This document shows positions 1-9,974 of a DNA stretch of 64,000 nt, one piece after another; within the stretch, counting starts at the first letter, position 1; each line of letters opens with the position of its first letter. The stretch spans positions 60,785 through 124,784 of the forward strand of contig JAOADG010000004.1 in assembly GCA_026417415.1 (NCBI GenBank), given 5' to 3'. The DNA comes from a bacterium (GTDB lineage Bacteria > Electryoneota > JAOADG01). The position numbers and the translations under genes were made by a program. The notes under the pieces were generated by a model. That model had not been told where the DNA came from, searched no databases, and worked only from the letters and a program-made list of their open reading frames with translations.

Positions 1-659
1 CCATATTTGCTTCTAATCTGTTTAAGTGGACTAAGTTTTTCTTTTAATTGGTAGGGATCACCATCCGCAAGATCGCCCGGAATGAGAACTAATGAAGGAT
101 TGCGTTGGTTGATCGCATCCACGACTTTTTTTGCAAATGCTTGACGATTTACTGAACCTATGTGTAAATCACTGATGAGTACAATTTTGGTTTGATCTAA
201 ATCTGGCGAAAGATTGTTGAGGGGGACTTCAAAGGTTCGTACTACAAAATCACCTTTTGCTACACGAATGGCAAATAATGAAATAAGAATCGCAACCAAC
301 AATCCGCCGCCTGCAAACACTTGTCTAATAGTAGCGGTAGGAATGGATAGAAACCGATGGAGGTGAATGATATTGCTTAATCCATATAAAATTTCTGCTA
401 AGATACCGAAAAGAAAAAAGTACACAGCAAAACCAAGCCAATACGATGCAAGTCGTAAATTGAAATCAGTAAACTCATTGGGAAACCTTCGTCCTATAAT
501 GACAGAAAGTAAATACCACAAAGAGAGGCATAAAAAAACAATTTTTAACCAGAGTTGATCGGGAGAAATGTTCCATGCAAATCGGAATTGACGGTAAACA
601 ATCCAATGCATTAAGAATGTGAAAAGCAAGACAGTAAGGAAAAAAAGTAGAAATCGCAT
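1..659 (-). CDS. Metallophosphoesterase with N-terminal TM segments (YkuE/YaeI-like), partial at window edge
   Basis: Manual reverse-strand translation from ATG at 659 (MRFLLFFLTVLLFTFLMHW...) gives hydrophobic segments then ...IVLISDLHIGSVNR...NPSLVLIPGDLADGD, the calcineurin-like DxH...GD motifs; runs off the left edge. Confidence 0.8.
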   Translation of the reverse strand, partial: MRFLLFFLTVLLFTFLMHWIVYRQFRFAWNISPDQLWLKIVFLCLSLWYLLSVIIGRRFPNEFTDFNLRLASYWLGFAVYFFLFGILAEILYGLSNIIHLHRFLSIPTATIRQVFAGGGLLVAILISLFAIRVAKGDFVVRTFEVPLNNLSPDLDQTKIVLISDLHIGSVNRQAFAKKVVDAINQRNPSLVLIPGDLADGDPYQLKEKLSPLKQIRSKY

Positions 660-741
660 AATTCTCCAAATCAATGAAAAAGATAATACGTTAGTTTTTG
701 AATCTGTTGTTCCTATACTATTTTAAGAAAAAGGAGACCGT

Positions 742-1746
742 ATGACTGAAGCATTAAGAGCGCTTTTATTGGATTGTATAGAATATGCAGGAATGTTCCC
801 ACCTGCAAAGTTGCCCTTTCAACAAGCATTTGATAACTATGTAAAATATCAAATTGAAAAAGAAAGTTGGATTCTATCTCGATTGATTTGTCCAATTCAC
901 GAATTGTCATCCTTACAAAATCAAGTAGAACAAAATTCTTTGAACGTTTTGCCCATACGAATATCGGTTTTGCTTAATGCGAACAACAGTGGAATGGCCA
1001 ATGCTACACAAGTATTAGATGAACTACGAACCATAATTTCTTTTACTCAAGAAGTATATCCAAATATCATGGTGGAAACTGCTGAGGCCAAACTGTCCGA
1101 AGAGTTTGTACGTTTTATAATAAACGATATCCGACATGACCCACTTTCTTCTGACTTGACACCGTTTGCAGAAAGTATTATTCAATCCGTATCGGAACAG
1201 CAACATCCATTACACCACATCTTTTTTGAATTACCTTTTAATGGAACTTCTATTTCTATCTCTGTTTTTAAGCAGATGTTACTTGAATTGGATAAAATCA
1301 ACTACTTCTTAAACCATCACGGATTTTCTACGAGAATAGGGATTAAGGTTCGCTGTGGGGGTTTAAACTCTATTCTGCCAACTTTAGCAATGAGTGAGGT
1401 GATTCTTGAATGTGCTAAGTTAAATGTTCCATTCAAAGCCACAGCGGGTCTTCACTATCCGTTTTTTGACATCAAGCGAAATGAAAAGTATGGATTTATT
1501 TCACTATTTTCCGCTTGTGCATATGCTTATTCTTTTCCCAATGAAACGTTAGATGTTATTCAAGCAATCCTTACTGAGAACGAGCCACAAAATTTTCTTT
1601 TTGATGATGAAGGATGGGTTTGGAAAAAACAACACTTTCTAACCTGTGAACAAATTTCCACTTCAAGAAAATTGTTTCAGTCATTCGGGAGTTGCAGTTT
1701 TGAAGAACCTATTCAAGAGTTAAAGCGATTAAAATGGTTGGATTAA
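742..1746 (+). CDS. Conserved uncharacterised protein adjacent to fumarylacetoacetase
   Basis: 334 aa ORF, RBS aaaggag upstream, 3 bp gap to fahA-like gene; starts MTEALRALLLDCIEYAGMFPPAKL. Confidence 0.75.
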   Translation: MTEALRALLLDCIEYAGMFPPAKLPFQQAFDNYVKYQIEKESWILSRLICPIHELSSLQNQVEQNSLNVLPIRISVLLNANNSGMANATQVLDELRTIISFTQEVYPNIMVETAEAKLSEEFVRFIINDIRHDPLSSDLTPFAESIIQSVSEQQHPLHHIFFELPFNGTSISISVFKQMLLELDKINYFLNHHGFSTRIGIKVRCGGLNSILPTLAMSEVILECAKLNVPFKATAGLHYPFFDIKRNEKYGFISLFSACAYAYSFPNETLDVIQAILTENEPQNFLFDDEGWVWKKQHFLTCEQISTSRKLFQSFGSCSFEEPIQELKRLKWLD

Positions 1747-1749
1747 ACT

Positions 1750-3027
1750 ATGGATGAATCAAACGATCCTAACTTACAATCTTTTCTACCTGTTGCTCCA
1801 ACAAATGGATTTCCAATACAGAATTTACCTTTTGCAATTGCATCCCGTAAGGGTTGCTGCAACGATGAGAAATTTGCAGTTACCCGAATTGGGGATACCA
1901 TCATTCACCTTGGCCAATTAGAAGAACTGGGATTTTTTGATGATACACCTATTGGTGGCCGTTCAATTTTTTCACAACCGTATTTAAATGATTTCTTAGA
2001 ATTTGGAAACCATGCTTGGATTGAAGTTAGAAAAAAACTAATTGAACTTTTTAAAAAAGATAACTCTATCCTTCGTGACCACGAGGAATTAAAAAAATCA
2101 ATTCTTTTTGAACTTCACGAAATAGAATTTCATTTACCTGTAAGGATAGGAGATTACACTGATTTTTATTCCTCTAAACAACATGCAACGAATGTGGGAA
2201 TCATGTTTAGAGGAAAAGAAAATGCACTTATGCCGAATTGGCTCTATCTTCCCGTGGCTTATCATGGGAGAAGTAGTTCCATAGTGATAAGCCATACATC
2301 AATCAAGCGGCCATATGGACAGATTAAACCTCAAGATGGTGCACCTATCTATTCAGCATCTAAACGGTTGGATTTTGAGTTAGAGGTTGGAGCCATTGTT
2401 GGAATAGGAAACCCATTAGGACAACCGATCCCGGTGGATGATGCAGAAAATCATATATTCGGATTAATGTTGGTAAATGATTGGAGTGCGAGAGATATTC
2501 AGCAATGGGAGTATCAACCATTAGGTCCATTTCTCGGGAAAAATTTTGCAACTTCCATTTCACCGTGGATTGTCACAATGGAAGCATTAAAACCGTTTCG
2601 TTGTTCTGCTCCAATACAAGAACCAAAACCGCTTACCTACTTACAAGAAACGGAACGATATACTTACGATATCCAATTAGAAATTGAATTACAAACAAAA
2701 GATGACCATACAACCACTCAAATTTGTTCCACAAATTTTAATACTCTCTATTGGACACTTAAACAGCAAATTGCTCATCACACAATCAATGGCTGTAACT
2801 TACGAACTGGCGATTTGTTGGCATCGGGGACAATTAGTGGAGACCATGAGCATTCATACGGTAGTTTGCTCGAACTAACGTGGAACGGAAAAAATCCGAT
2901 TCATTTGAATAACGGCAAAACAAGAACATTTCTTGAAGACGGAGACACCGTGATTATACGTGGGTATTGTCAAAACAAGGATTATACCATAAGTTTTGGT
3001 GAAGTGGTTGGTACGATAGTCAATTAA
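1750..3027 (+). CDS. fahA: Fumarylacetoacetase
   Basis: 425 aa; YHGRSSSIVISHTSIKRPYGQ, FELEVGAIVG, LVNDWSARDIQQWEYQPLGPFLGKNFATSISPWIV, LASGTISG are FAH signatures. Confidence 0.95.
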   Translation: MDESNDPNLQSFLPVAPTNGFPIQNLPFAIASRKGCCNDEKFAVTRIGDTIIHLGQLEELGFFDDTPIGGRSIFSQPYLNDFLEFGNHAWIEVRKKLIELFKKDNSILRDHEELKKSILFELHEIEFHLPVRIGDYTDFYSSKQHATNVGIMFRGKENALMPNWLYLPVAYHGRSSSIVISHTSIKRPYGQIKPQDGAPIYSASKRLDFELEVGAIVGIGNPLGQPIPVDDAENHIFGLMLVNDWSARDIQQWEYQPLGPFLGKNFATSISPWIVTMEALKPFRCSAPIQEPKPLTYLQETERYTYDIQLEIELQTKDDHTTTQICSTNFNTLYWTLKQQIAHHTINGCNLRTGDLLASGTISGDHEHSYGSLLELTWNGKNPIHLNNGKTRTFLEDGDTVIIRGYCQNKDYTISFGEVVGTIVN

Positions 3028-3031
3028 AGCG

Positions 3032-4339
3032 ATGGAAACTGTTCTTACCGAAATCTTGTTTATTCTTTTTCTAATTGTTGTAAATGGCTTTTTTGCTATG
3101 TCTGAAATTGCAATTTTAACTGCGCGACGCGAAAGGTTACAACTGTTATCAAAAAAAGGTGATGAACGTGCTAAGACAGCATTAGAATTATCGGAATCAG
3201 ATAGTAAATTTTTATCAGCCATACAAATTGGGATTACCTTAGTTAGTATTCTTGCTGGTGTGTACAGCGGTGCCACCATAGCACAGAAATTGAGTTTACT
3301 AATTACTCAACATGTGCGAATTCTTTCCGATTATGCTACCTTCATTGGCTTTTCTATTGTAGTGGTATCCATTACTTTTTTAACCCTGTTGTTTGGTGAA
3401 TTGGTTCCTAAACAGATTGGAAGAAGGCATGCAGAAGTTGTTGCCATGCGTGTAGCACAACCGATGAAAGGGTTGCTTTTGTTAGTTTATCCTTTCGTAA
3501 TGGCGTTATCCTCACTGACTACTTTGTTTATGAAACTCTTAGGTGCCAAAAACCAGAAACAAGATATTGTTTCCGATGAAGAGTTGATTTTGATAATTGA
3601 ACAGGGAACCAAACATGGAATCTTTGAAGAAGAAGAAAAGAAAATGGTGGAAGGAGTTTTTGAGTTGGACGAAATTAGTGTTGCGGAGTGTATGGTCCCT
3701 GTAACCGACGTAGAGTGGATTGATACGGCTTCTACCTATCAAGAAAATTTGTCTATTCTTGTAAACACAACTCATACCTATTTACCGGTAGCAGAAAGAT
3801 CGTTTGATCAAATTCATGGTGTATTACGTGTAAATCAAGCGCTGAATGAACTTATACAAAAGAATAAAGTAGATTTTTTAAGTCATTTAAAGCCACCCAT
3901 TTTTATTCCTGAAAACACCACCTTACTGGATGCTTTGAATGAAATGAACCGACATCAATTTCATTTTGCTTTTGTGGTAACTGAATATGGATCTGTGAAA
4001 GGCATCATTACCAGCAACGATGTTTTTGAACAGTTGGTTGGTGGAGTGATCACTTTACAAAAAGAAGAGGAAGCCAATGCGACTTGCTTGTTACGGGAAG
4101 ACGGTTCCTATCTTGTGGATGGTACCTACAATTTAGAGGATTTTGCGGAAAAGTTTAATATCCCCAAAGAGGCCTATGAATCAATTCCTGCAAATACGGT
4201 TGCAGGTTTATCGTTGTATATCCTTGAAAAGATTCCAAAGACGGGAGATAAATTTGAGTGGCATCACCTTCTAATAGAAATTGTGGATATGGATGGAAAA
4301 CGGATTGATAAATTGTTAGTAAAATCTAAAACAAATTAA
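3032..4339 (+). CDS. CNNM/CorC (HlyC) family transporter-associated protein with CBS domains
   Basis: 435 aa; N-terminal DUF21 membrane domain (FFAMSEIAILTARRERL), central CBS pair (VAECMVPVTDVEWI), C-terminal CorC_HlyC domain. Confidence 0.9.
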   Translation: METVLTEILFILFLIVVNGFFAMSEIAILTARRERLQLLSKKGDERAKTALELSESDSKFLSAIQIGITLVSILAGVYSGATIAQKLSLLITQHVRILSDYATFIGFSIVVVSITFLTLLFGELVPKQIGRRHAEVVAMRVAQPMKGLLLLVYPFVMALSSLTTLFMKLLGAKNQKQDIVSDEELILIIEQGTKHGIFEEEEKKMVEGVFELDEISVAECMVPVTDVEWIDTASTYQENLSILVNTTHTYLPVAERSFDQIHGVLRVNQALNELIQKNKVDFLSHLKPPIFIPENTTLLDALNEMNRHQFHFAFVVTEYGSVKGIITSNDVFEQLVGGVITLQKEEEANATCLLREDGSYLVDGTYNLEDFAEKFNIPKEAYESIPANTVAGLSLYILEKIPKTGDKFEWHHLLIEIVDMDGKRIDKLLVKSKTN

Positions 4340-4366
4340 AAAGGCACTGTTGCCAGTGCCTCTTTA
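4339..4366. terminator. Bidirectional intrinsic terminator between convergent genes
   Basis: AGGCACTG-ttgc-CAGTGCCT perfect 8 bp stem (4342-4361) flanked by A- and T-rich sequence, between convergent CDSs. Confidence 0.7.
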
Positions 4367-4384
4367 ACTTCAATTCATAAAAAA

Positions 4385-5290
4385 CTATTTTTTGAAATCC
4401 TTTAGAATCTTTACCACTTCGGTTCCAATTTTATCTTGTGCTTCTACAGTACTAGCACCAATGTGAGGTGTTACAGAAACATTTGGTAAGGATACAAGTT
4501 CTGAATTGAAATTGGGTTCACCAACAAATACGTCAATACCAGCACCCCGAATTTTTCCGTTTTTCAATCCTTCAATTAAGGCCGTTTCATCAATTACACC
4601 ACCTCTTGCAGTATTGATCAAAATAACACCCGATTTCATTTTAGCGATCTCATTTGCTCCGATCACAGGGGGTTCACCTTTTGCAAGAGGAATGTGTACA
4701 GAAATGATATCAGCAGTGGTTAAAACAGTTTCAAAGTCGGTTTGCTCGATCATTGGATGCTGAATGGTAATGTATTTATCGTATGCAATGACCTTCATTC
4801 CTAAGGCATGACAACGGACAGCCAATTCGGTTCCAATTCGTCCGCAACCGACCAGCCCTAAAGTTTTACCACAAAGTTCCATTCCTTTAGCAAATGCTTT
4901 CTTTTCCCACTGTCCATTTTTCATAGTAATGTTTCCTTGGGGGATAAAACGTGCGATTGCAAACATATGTGCTAAAGCAAGTTCTGCAACGGAAACACTA
5001 GAAGCATTGGGAGTATTCATCACCTTTACACCAAACTCTTTTGCAGAGGCAGAATCGATGTTGTCTGTACCAACACCTCCACGGATGATTAACTTCAAAT
5101 TTTTCCCTGCTGCGATCACTTCTCGGGTTACTTTTGTGGCAGAGCGAACAATGATAACTTCAACATCTGCTATGGCTTTGACCAATTCTTCAGGGGTATA
5201 GGACTGTTCAATGACTTCATAACCGATTGACTGAAGTTCTTTTACTGCACTTTTGGCTAATCCATCTGTAATTAGTACTCGCATGCTCAT
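4385..5290 (-). CDS. serA: D-3-phosphoglycerate dehydrogenase-like 2-hydroxyacid dehydrogenase (short form, no ACT domain)
   Basis: 301 aa; IIRGGVGTDNID, LGLVGCGRIGTELA, LINTARGGVIDE, TPHIGAST. Confidence 0.88.
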   Translation of the reverse strand: MSMRVLITDGLAKSAVKELQSIGYEVIEQSYTPEELVKAIADVEVIIVRSATKVTREVIAAGKNLKLIIRGGVGTDNIDSASAKEFGVKVMNTPNASSVSVAELALAHMFAIARFIPQGNITMKNGQWEKKAFAKGMELCGKTLGLVGCGRIGTELAVRCHALGMKVIAYDKYITIQHPMIEQTDFETVLTTADIISVHIPLAKGEPPVIGANEIAKMKSGVILINTARGGVIDETALIEGLKNGKIRGAGIDVFVGEPNFNSELVSLPNVSVTPHIGASTVEAQDKIGTEVVKILKDFKK

Positions 5291-5295
5291 TCTCC

Positions 5296-6384
5296 TTATG
5301 CTTGTACATTAGTCGGTAAGGTTTTTAGAATGTCATCAATATGATCTAAAAGTTCTTTCATTTCAGCATCGGTAACATCACCCATATGTGCAATACGGAA
5401 TGTTTTCTCTTTAAGATCGCCATAACCATTGGAAATTTGAAATCCTCGTTTGCCCAATTCTTTATTGAGATCTGCTACTACGATTCCTTTTGCATTTACA
5501 GCACAAGTCAACGTTTTAGAACAGTATTTTCTTTCAGGGAAAAGTGGAAATCCATGACTCTCCACAAAGTTGCGAGTCATTTCTGCCAATCGTTTGTGTC
5601 GTTCCCAACGATTGTCAAGGCCCTCGGCAAGGATATCATCCAACTGTGCATCCATTGCAAAAATTTGTGGAATAGCTGGAGTTGCAGGAGTTTGGTTTTT
5701 ATCGTTGTATTTTTTCATATCCAGAAAATCAGTGTAGTATCCACGATATTTTACTGTAGCCGCTCGTTCAAATGCACGATTTGAAATTGCGGAAACCGTT
5801 AATCCTGCAGGTAAAGCAAACGCCTTTTGAACGCCAGCCAACACGACATCTAAACCCCATTCATCCGTGGGTATTTTCACACCAGCCATACAAGAAACCG
5901 CATCTACACAAAACATCACATCTGGATACTTTTTCATCACTTCAGCAATCTCGTCAATGGGTGATTCTACACCAGTAGAGGTTTCGTTCATCACCACGGT
6001 TAAACAATCAAATTCGCCACTTTGAAGTTTCGCATCAATCATTTCTGGTAAAATGGGCTTTCCCCATTCTACTTGCAACACTTCGTTGGGAATACCGTTT
6101 GCGGTGCACATTTGTGCCCAACGTTTAGAAAATGCACCGTTAACACAAGAAAGCACTTTTTTATTGGATAAATTTCTCACACATGCTTCCATAACCAATG
6201 TTGAACTTGATGCCCAAAGAAAGACATCATTTTTTGTGTACAATACTTGTTGGAGTTTTGGTAGAATGCGTCCATGTAAATCTGAATAATCTTTAGAACG
6301 GTGCCCAATTTGTGGAGTTGCTAATTTCGCTAATATGGAAGGGCGTACTTCGCTTGGCCCCGGGATAAATAGTTTCTTATGCAT
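5296..6384 (-). CDS. Class V aminotransferase (phosphoserine aminotransferase / alanine-glyoxylate aminotransferase-like)
   Basis: Starts MHKKLFIPGPSEVRPSILAKLATPQIGHRSKDY; PLP-lysine region GVQKAFALPAGL; upstream of serA-like gene. ORF track extends to 6465; start trimmed to ATG at 6384 with GAGGT upstream. Confidence 0.85.
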   Translation of the reverse strand: MHKKLFIPGPSEVRPSILAKLATPQIGHRSKDYSDLHGRILPKLQQVLYTKNDVFLWASSSTLVMEACVRNLSNKKVLSCVNGAFSKRWAQMCTANGIPNEVLQVEWGKPILPEMIDAKLQSGEFDCLTVVMNETSTGVESPIDEIAEVMKKYPDVMFCVDAVSCMAGVKIPTDEWGLDVVLAGVQKAFALPAGLTVSAISNRAFERAATVKYRGYYTDFLDMKKYNDKNQTPATPAIPQIFAMDAQLDDILAEGLDNRWERHKRLAEMTRNFVESHGFPLFPERKYCSKTLTCAVNAKGIVVADLNKELGKRGFQISNGYGDLKEKTFRIAHMGDVTDAEMKELLDHIDDILKTLPTNVQA

Positions 6385-6534
6385 ATGTACCTCATTATTG
6401 GTGGGAAAATGAAGAATTAAGGATCTCAAACTGTAACAAGTATTAGGTTCAGGAGATCCAATCACTGAACCTTGGGAGAAACTCTACTAAAAGGTAATAT
6501 TTTTCATAAAATTTGACAAATAACACCCTGTTTG

Positions 6535-7470
6535 TTAATCAATTGGTTGAGTAGAATTCACCAAGAAAGGCAATCCGAATAAAACACCACGTGGTTCAAT
6601 TCTAAATCCTTCCCATTGAAACAATTCAAATAGGAATCGTAGGATGGTAGCACCACTTGGCAATGTTTTGACACGATCAAGCGGTATCCCCGGTATCTGT
6701 TTTCGTTCTTCCTCGGGTAAGGTGACCAACTGATCGTAGATAGAATAAAAATCACTTTTTTGAACGATGGTGCAGTTTAGACCGTAAGGATCTTCTACCA
6801 AAGCACCTACCAGTAGTGAAGAAAATGCTACTGCAGTACCTCCAACAATTCTAGGCATAGTGGTTTTAGGCAATGCACTTTGTAAGGGTAAAAAATCATT
6901 GGAGTACAGATCAATCAATTCATAATAAGCACGGGTTGTGAGTGGATCTTTTTGAAACTTTCGTGTCAATACCGATGCACCTATTTGCACCGAATAGGAG
7001 ACCACTTTTCCATTTTTTTTCCAAATAAATTCTGTACTTCCACCTCCCAAATCTATGATAACCTCATCATAATCTCTTAAGGAGGGATCGCCGACGCGGC
7101 TATGTGCGCCGTGCCAAGCGGCCAAAGCTTCTTCATCTGGTGAAAGAACTTTGGTGGGATAACCAAACTTTTGCTCTAAATCCATCATCCAAAGAGATCC
7201 ATTCCGAGAGTTACGAATAACAGCAGTTCCTGCAAATAACCCTGAATGGGTTTCATCTTCTAACCATTGGTGTTTTTCAGATAACAAGGAACGTATGCGA
7301 GCTTCTTCTTGTTCTAATAGGACAGACGGAATTTCATTATGTTGATCTAAGCCAAGTCCAAAGCCGTTAGTCCAATAGCCGCGCTGTATTGGATGCACTG
7401 CATTCAACTCCATTTTTCCAATCATCCAAAGTGTTGTTTGTGTACCAATATCCAAATAAATCCCATTCAT
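6535..7470 (-). CDS. Ppx/GppA-type exopolyphosphatase / pppGpp phosphatase
   Basis: 311 aa; DLGGGSTEFIW, GGTAVAFSSL; actin-like ATPase fold pattern. Confidence 0.85.
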   Translation of the reverse strand: MNGIYLDIGTQTTLWMIGKMELNAVHPIQRGYWTNGFGLGLDQHNEIPSVLLEQEEARIRSLLSEKHQWLEDETHSGLFAGTAVIRNSRNGSLWMMDLEQKFGYPTKVLSPDEEALAAWHGAHSRVGDPSLRDYDEVIIDLGGGSTEFIWKKNGKVVSYSVQIGASVLTRKFQKDPLTTRAYYELIDLYSNDFLPLQSALPKTTMPRIVGGTAVAFSSLLVGALVEDPYGLNCTIVQKSDFYSIYDQLVTLPEEERKQIPGIPLDRVKTLPSGATILRFLFELFQWEGFRIEPRGVLFGLPFLVNSTQPID

Positions 7471-9890
7471 ATTGATGCTCGTTTGAATTGAAGTTTAGAA
7501 AATAGATACGCTATGCCACCTATAAATAGCGATAACAGGGATATAACAAAAACCAATGATGAATACCCTATTTCATTAGTAAAAAAGTATTGGATAAAAA
7601 AACCGAACAAAAGCACGAACCCGCTAAAAAACATTGCTTTTTGATATGGTACGAAACCAATCAAAATGGAAAGGTATAAAAAAGAAAACATGGCAGTTTG
7701 GTAACTCCAGCCAAATCCTATCCCGAGTCCACATAGAATGAATAAGCATAATAGATTCAATCCATACATCCGATCAGTTTCAAATATAAATTGAAAAAGG
7801 AAGATACATAGAACAAGCAAAGCAATTGCTAAGAAGATCCATCGCTTTCGCTCAATATCTCTTAAGAGAGCAGGCCCAGAACAAAAGACACCTTTTGGAA
7901 GTAAATTTTGAAAGGATTGTTTTGGAAGTGGTGGATAAGCAATGATGATGGTACTTCCGTTTGGAAGTTGAAACAATTTAGACCAAGCGATGAATCGTTT
8001 AGCATCATAGTTAGATCGCGCTTCAATGGTTTCTTGCTTCATTCTAAGGTGACTGATAAACTGTTGATCGTACCATTTTACAAATTCATCTTGACTTAGG
8101 TCAGTAATTGCTTGTGCGATGTGGTGAACCGATTTCTTCTGATTTTGGAACCGTTCCCAAGCATCAAACAGTGGTTGATCATCCGAAAAAGTTTTTACCA
8201 AATTATCCAAACGATCATTCAAGCGATAGATTGAAGAAAGGAATGATTCTCGTTTGATTTCAATTTCTCGCTCACCAATCAATCGTTTTCTACGTAAGGT
8301 ATCCAATGGTGTCCAGTTGGTTCTACCCGGTTTGAACCATTGCTTTTCTTCTTTACTTAGTTCACGTAATGTCCAAAAAAATGGGTGATACATTTCCAAC
8401 TCAGGATATTGACTACGGAGCATTAAAAGGAATTCTTTATCTAATGTTGAAGAAACGGGTCCAATCCAATATGGTGTGATTTCAAAGGGATTGGTTTTAT
8501 TTTCCGAATAGAACAATTCAAGCAGTGACCATTGAAAATGGTTTCTTAAAAAAAACAACATAACCCCAACACTTACAAAGAGAACAAGTAAACTGTAACG
8601 GATAGAAGGTTTAGATTTTTTCTGTGGAAGAATCCATTCTTGTTGTGGTGTGCTGTTAGAATAGATTTTCCATTCTGCAATAGACCAAAAAAATGAAAAA
8701 ATACTTCCAAACCATATCCCAACGATACCTATTGCCAGGCGTGAAATTTCAGCATTGTCCAACACCATGATAGAGAGTAAAAAAATTATAGAACCAAGAA
8801 GAGGGTATTTCTTTTGTCTCACATATTGTTGAATATTACGGTTAGGATTTTGCGAAAGACAAAGACCTTTGGTGATGTTCGCCAGATACCAACCGAATAG
8901 AAATGGCAATGGGATCAACAATAAAAACAAGACATCCAACGGTTGTAAAAACCATTTCCAGAAAGCCAGCGTCCAAATACCGTTTGAAATCATACTGTAC
9001 AGATAGACCCATACGGTTTTTCGATCTTGTCTAAATTGAAAAAAAAGAATTCCGATGAGTAAAGTTCCAACCCCTAAAAACCATTGGAACATAAACTGAG
9101 TACATTTTTGTGTTTGAGTAGATAATCCTTGAAAAGAAATCGCCAAAGAATTGTTTGCAGAATAGGTTGATAAAGGGGTTGGTTGAGGTAGGGAGGAAAA
9201 CCGTAACATGATGCTATTTTCATGTTCGCGCCATGTATCCAATTTCATTGCTTGCCATAAACGTTGAAACTTATGATGGGAAGTGGATTTAGAGGATGTG
9301 TCCAAAGAATTCAACTGATCAAGTTCATTTTGAAGCATTTCAAAGTATTGAAAACAGGCACGAACAACTTCTCGTGGGGGTTTATGGGAATACTCGGTAA
9401 TAGAATCAATCCAATCGGCAAACCAATGAAAACGCACTTCCGGTGGGTCATCTCCACACAGTAAACGAAAATTGAGGTAAGGTGCTTGATAGGTTTGAAG
9501 TTGGTATAACGTTTTGAATTCATTTTGAAATGGACTATGTAGATGGTTGGGAATTGTATCTTCGTAATTTTGAAGGATAGAATCGATGAAACCTGCTTGA
9601 AATAGATTGTTGGGATAATCTGAATCAAAAAGTAACAAACAACTTTCTTGTCCACCATTTCCTTGAATTGGACGTAATTTGTTCATACGGTCCCATTCGG
9701 GATGGTAAGTGCCTAAAGTTGCACCATGTTCAAAAGAAAAGTGAATTTGAAAAACCCAATACAGTGCTATGGTGGTGATTGTTAACAATGTATAACGAAA
9801 AACGTTTGGCCATTCAAGTGGGGCGACTAAAAAAAGATTTTCATCTTTAGGTTCTGTTGAAGTGGACATAGAAGAAAAAAGAATAGACAT
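7467..9890 (-). CDS. Large membrane protein with RND/MMPL-like topology
   Basis: Single N-terminal TM, soluble loop, cluster of TMs, second soluble domain, C-terminal TM cluster. ORF track start is 9929; internal ATG at 9890 or 9869 more plausible. Confidence 0.6.
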   Translation of the reverse strand: MSILFSSMSTSTEPKDENLFLVAPLEWPNVFRYTLLTITTIALYWVFQIHFSFEHGATLGTYHPEWDRMNKLRPIQGNGGQESCLLLFDSDYPNNLFQAGFIDSILQNYEDTIPNHLHSPFQNEFKTLYQLQTYQAPYLNFRLLCGDDPPEVRFHWFADWIDSITEYSHKPPREVVRACFQYFEMLQNELDQLNSLDTSSKSTSHHKFQRLWQAMKLDTWREHENSIMLRFSSLPQPTPLSTYSANNSLAISFQGLSTQTQKCTQFMFQWFLGVGTLLIGILFFQFRQDRKTVWVYLYSMISNGIWTLAFWKWFLQPLDVLFLLLIPLPFLFGWYLANITKGLCLSQNPNRNIQQYVRQKKYPLLGSIIFLLSIMVLDNAEISRLAIGIVGIWFGSIFSFFWSIAEWKIYSNSTPQQEWILPQKKSKPSIRYSLLVLFVSVGVMLFFLRNHFQWSLLELFYSENKTNPFEITPYWIGPVSSTLDKEFLLMLRSQYPELEMYHPFFWTLRELSKEEKQWFKPGRTNWTPLDTLRRKRLIGEREIEIKRESFLSSIYRLNDRLDNLVKTFSDDQPLFDAWERFQNQKKSVHHIAQAITDLSQDEFVKWYDQQFISHLRMKQETIEARSNYDAKRFIAWSKLFQLPNGSTIIIAYPPLPKQSFQNLLPKGVFCSGPALLRDIERKRWIFLAIALLVLCIFLFQFIFETDRMYGLNLLCLFILCGLGIGFGWSYQTAMFSFLYLSILIGFVPYQKAMFFSGFVLLFGFFIQYFFTNEIGYSSLVFVISLLSLFIGGIAYLFSKLQFKRASI

Positions 9891-9974
9891 CACATTTGAA
9901 ATGTATTGACAAATTGGAAAACATTGCAATGGTATGGATTGATATGTAATTTCAGAGACAAAAGGAATGATGAA

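Noticed and set aside
2875-3279. 134 aa minus-strand ORF across the fahA/CNNM junction
   Set aside because: Antisense to two well-supported genes, no domain signature.
5386-5784. 132 aa plus-strand ORF antisense to aminotransferase gene
   Set aside because: Cys/Phe-rich shadow frame of a confident CDS.
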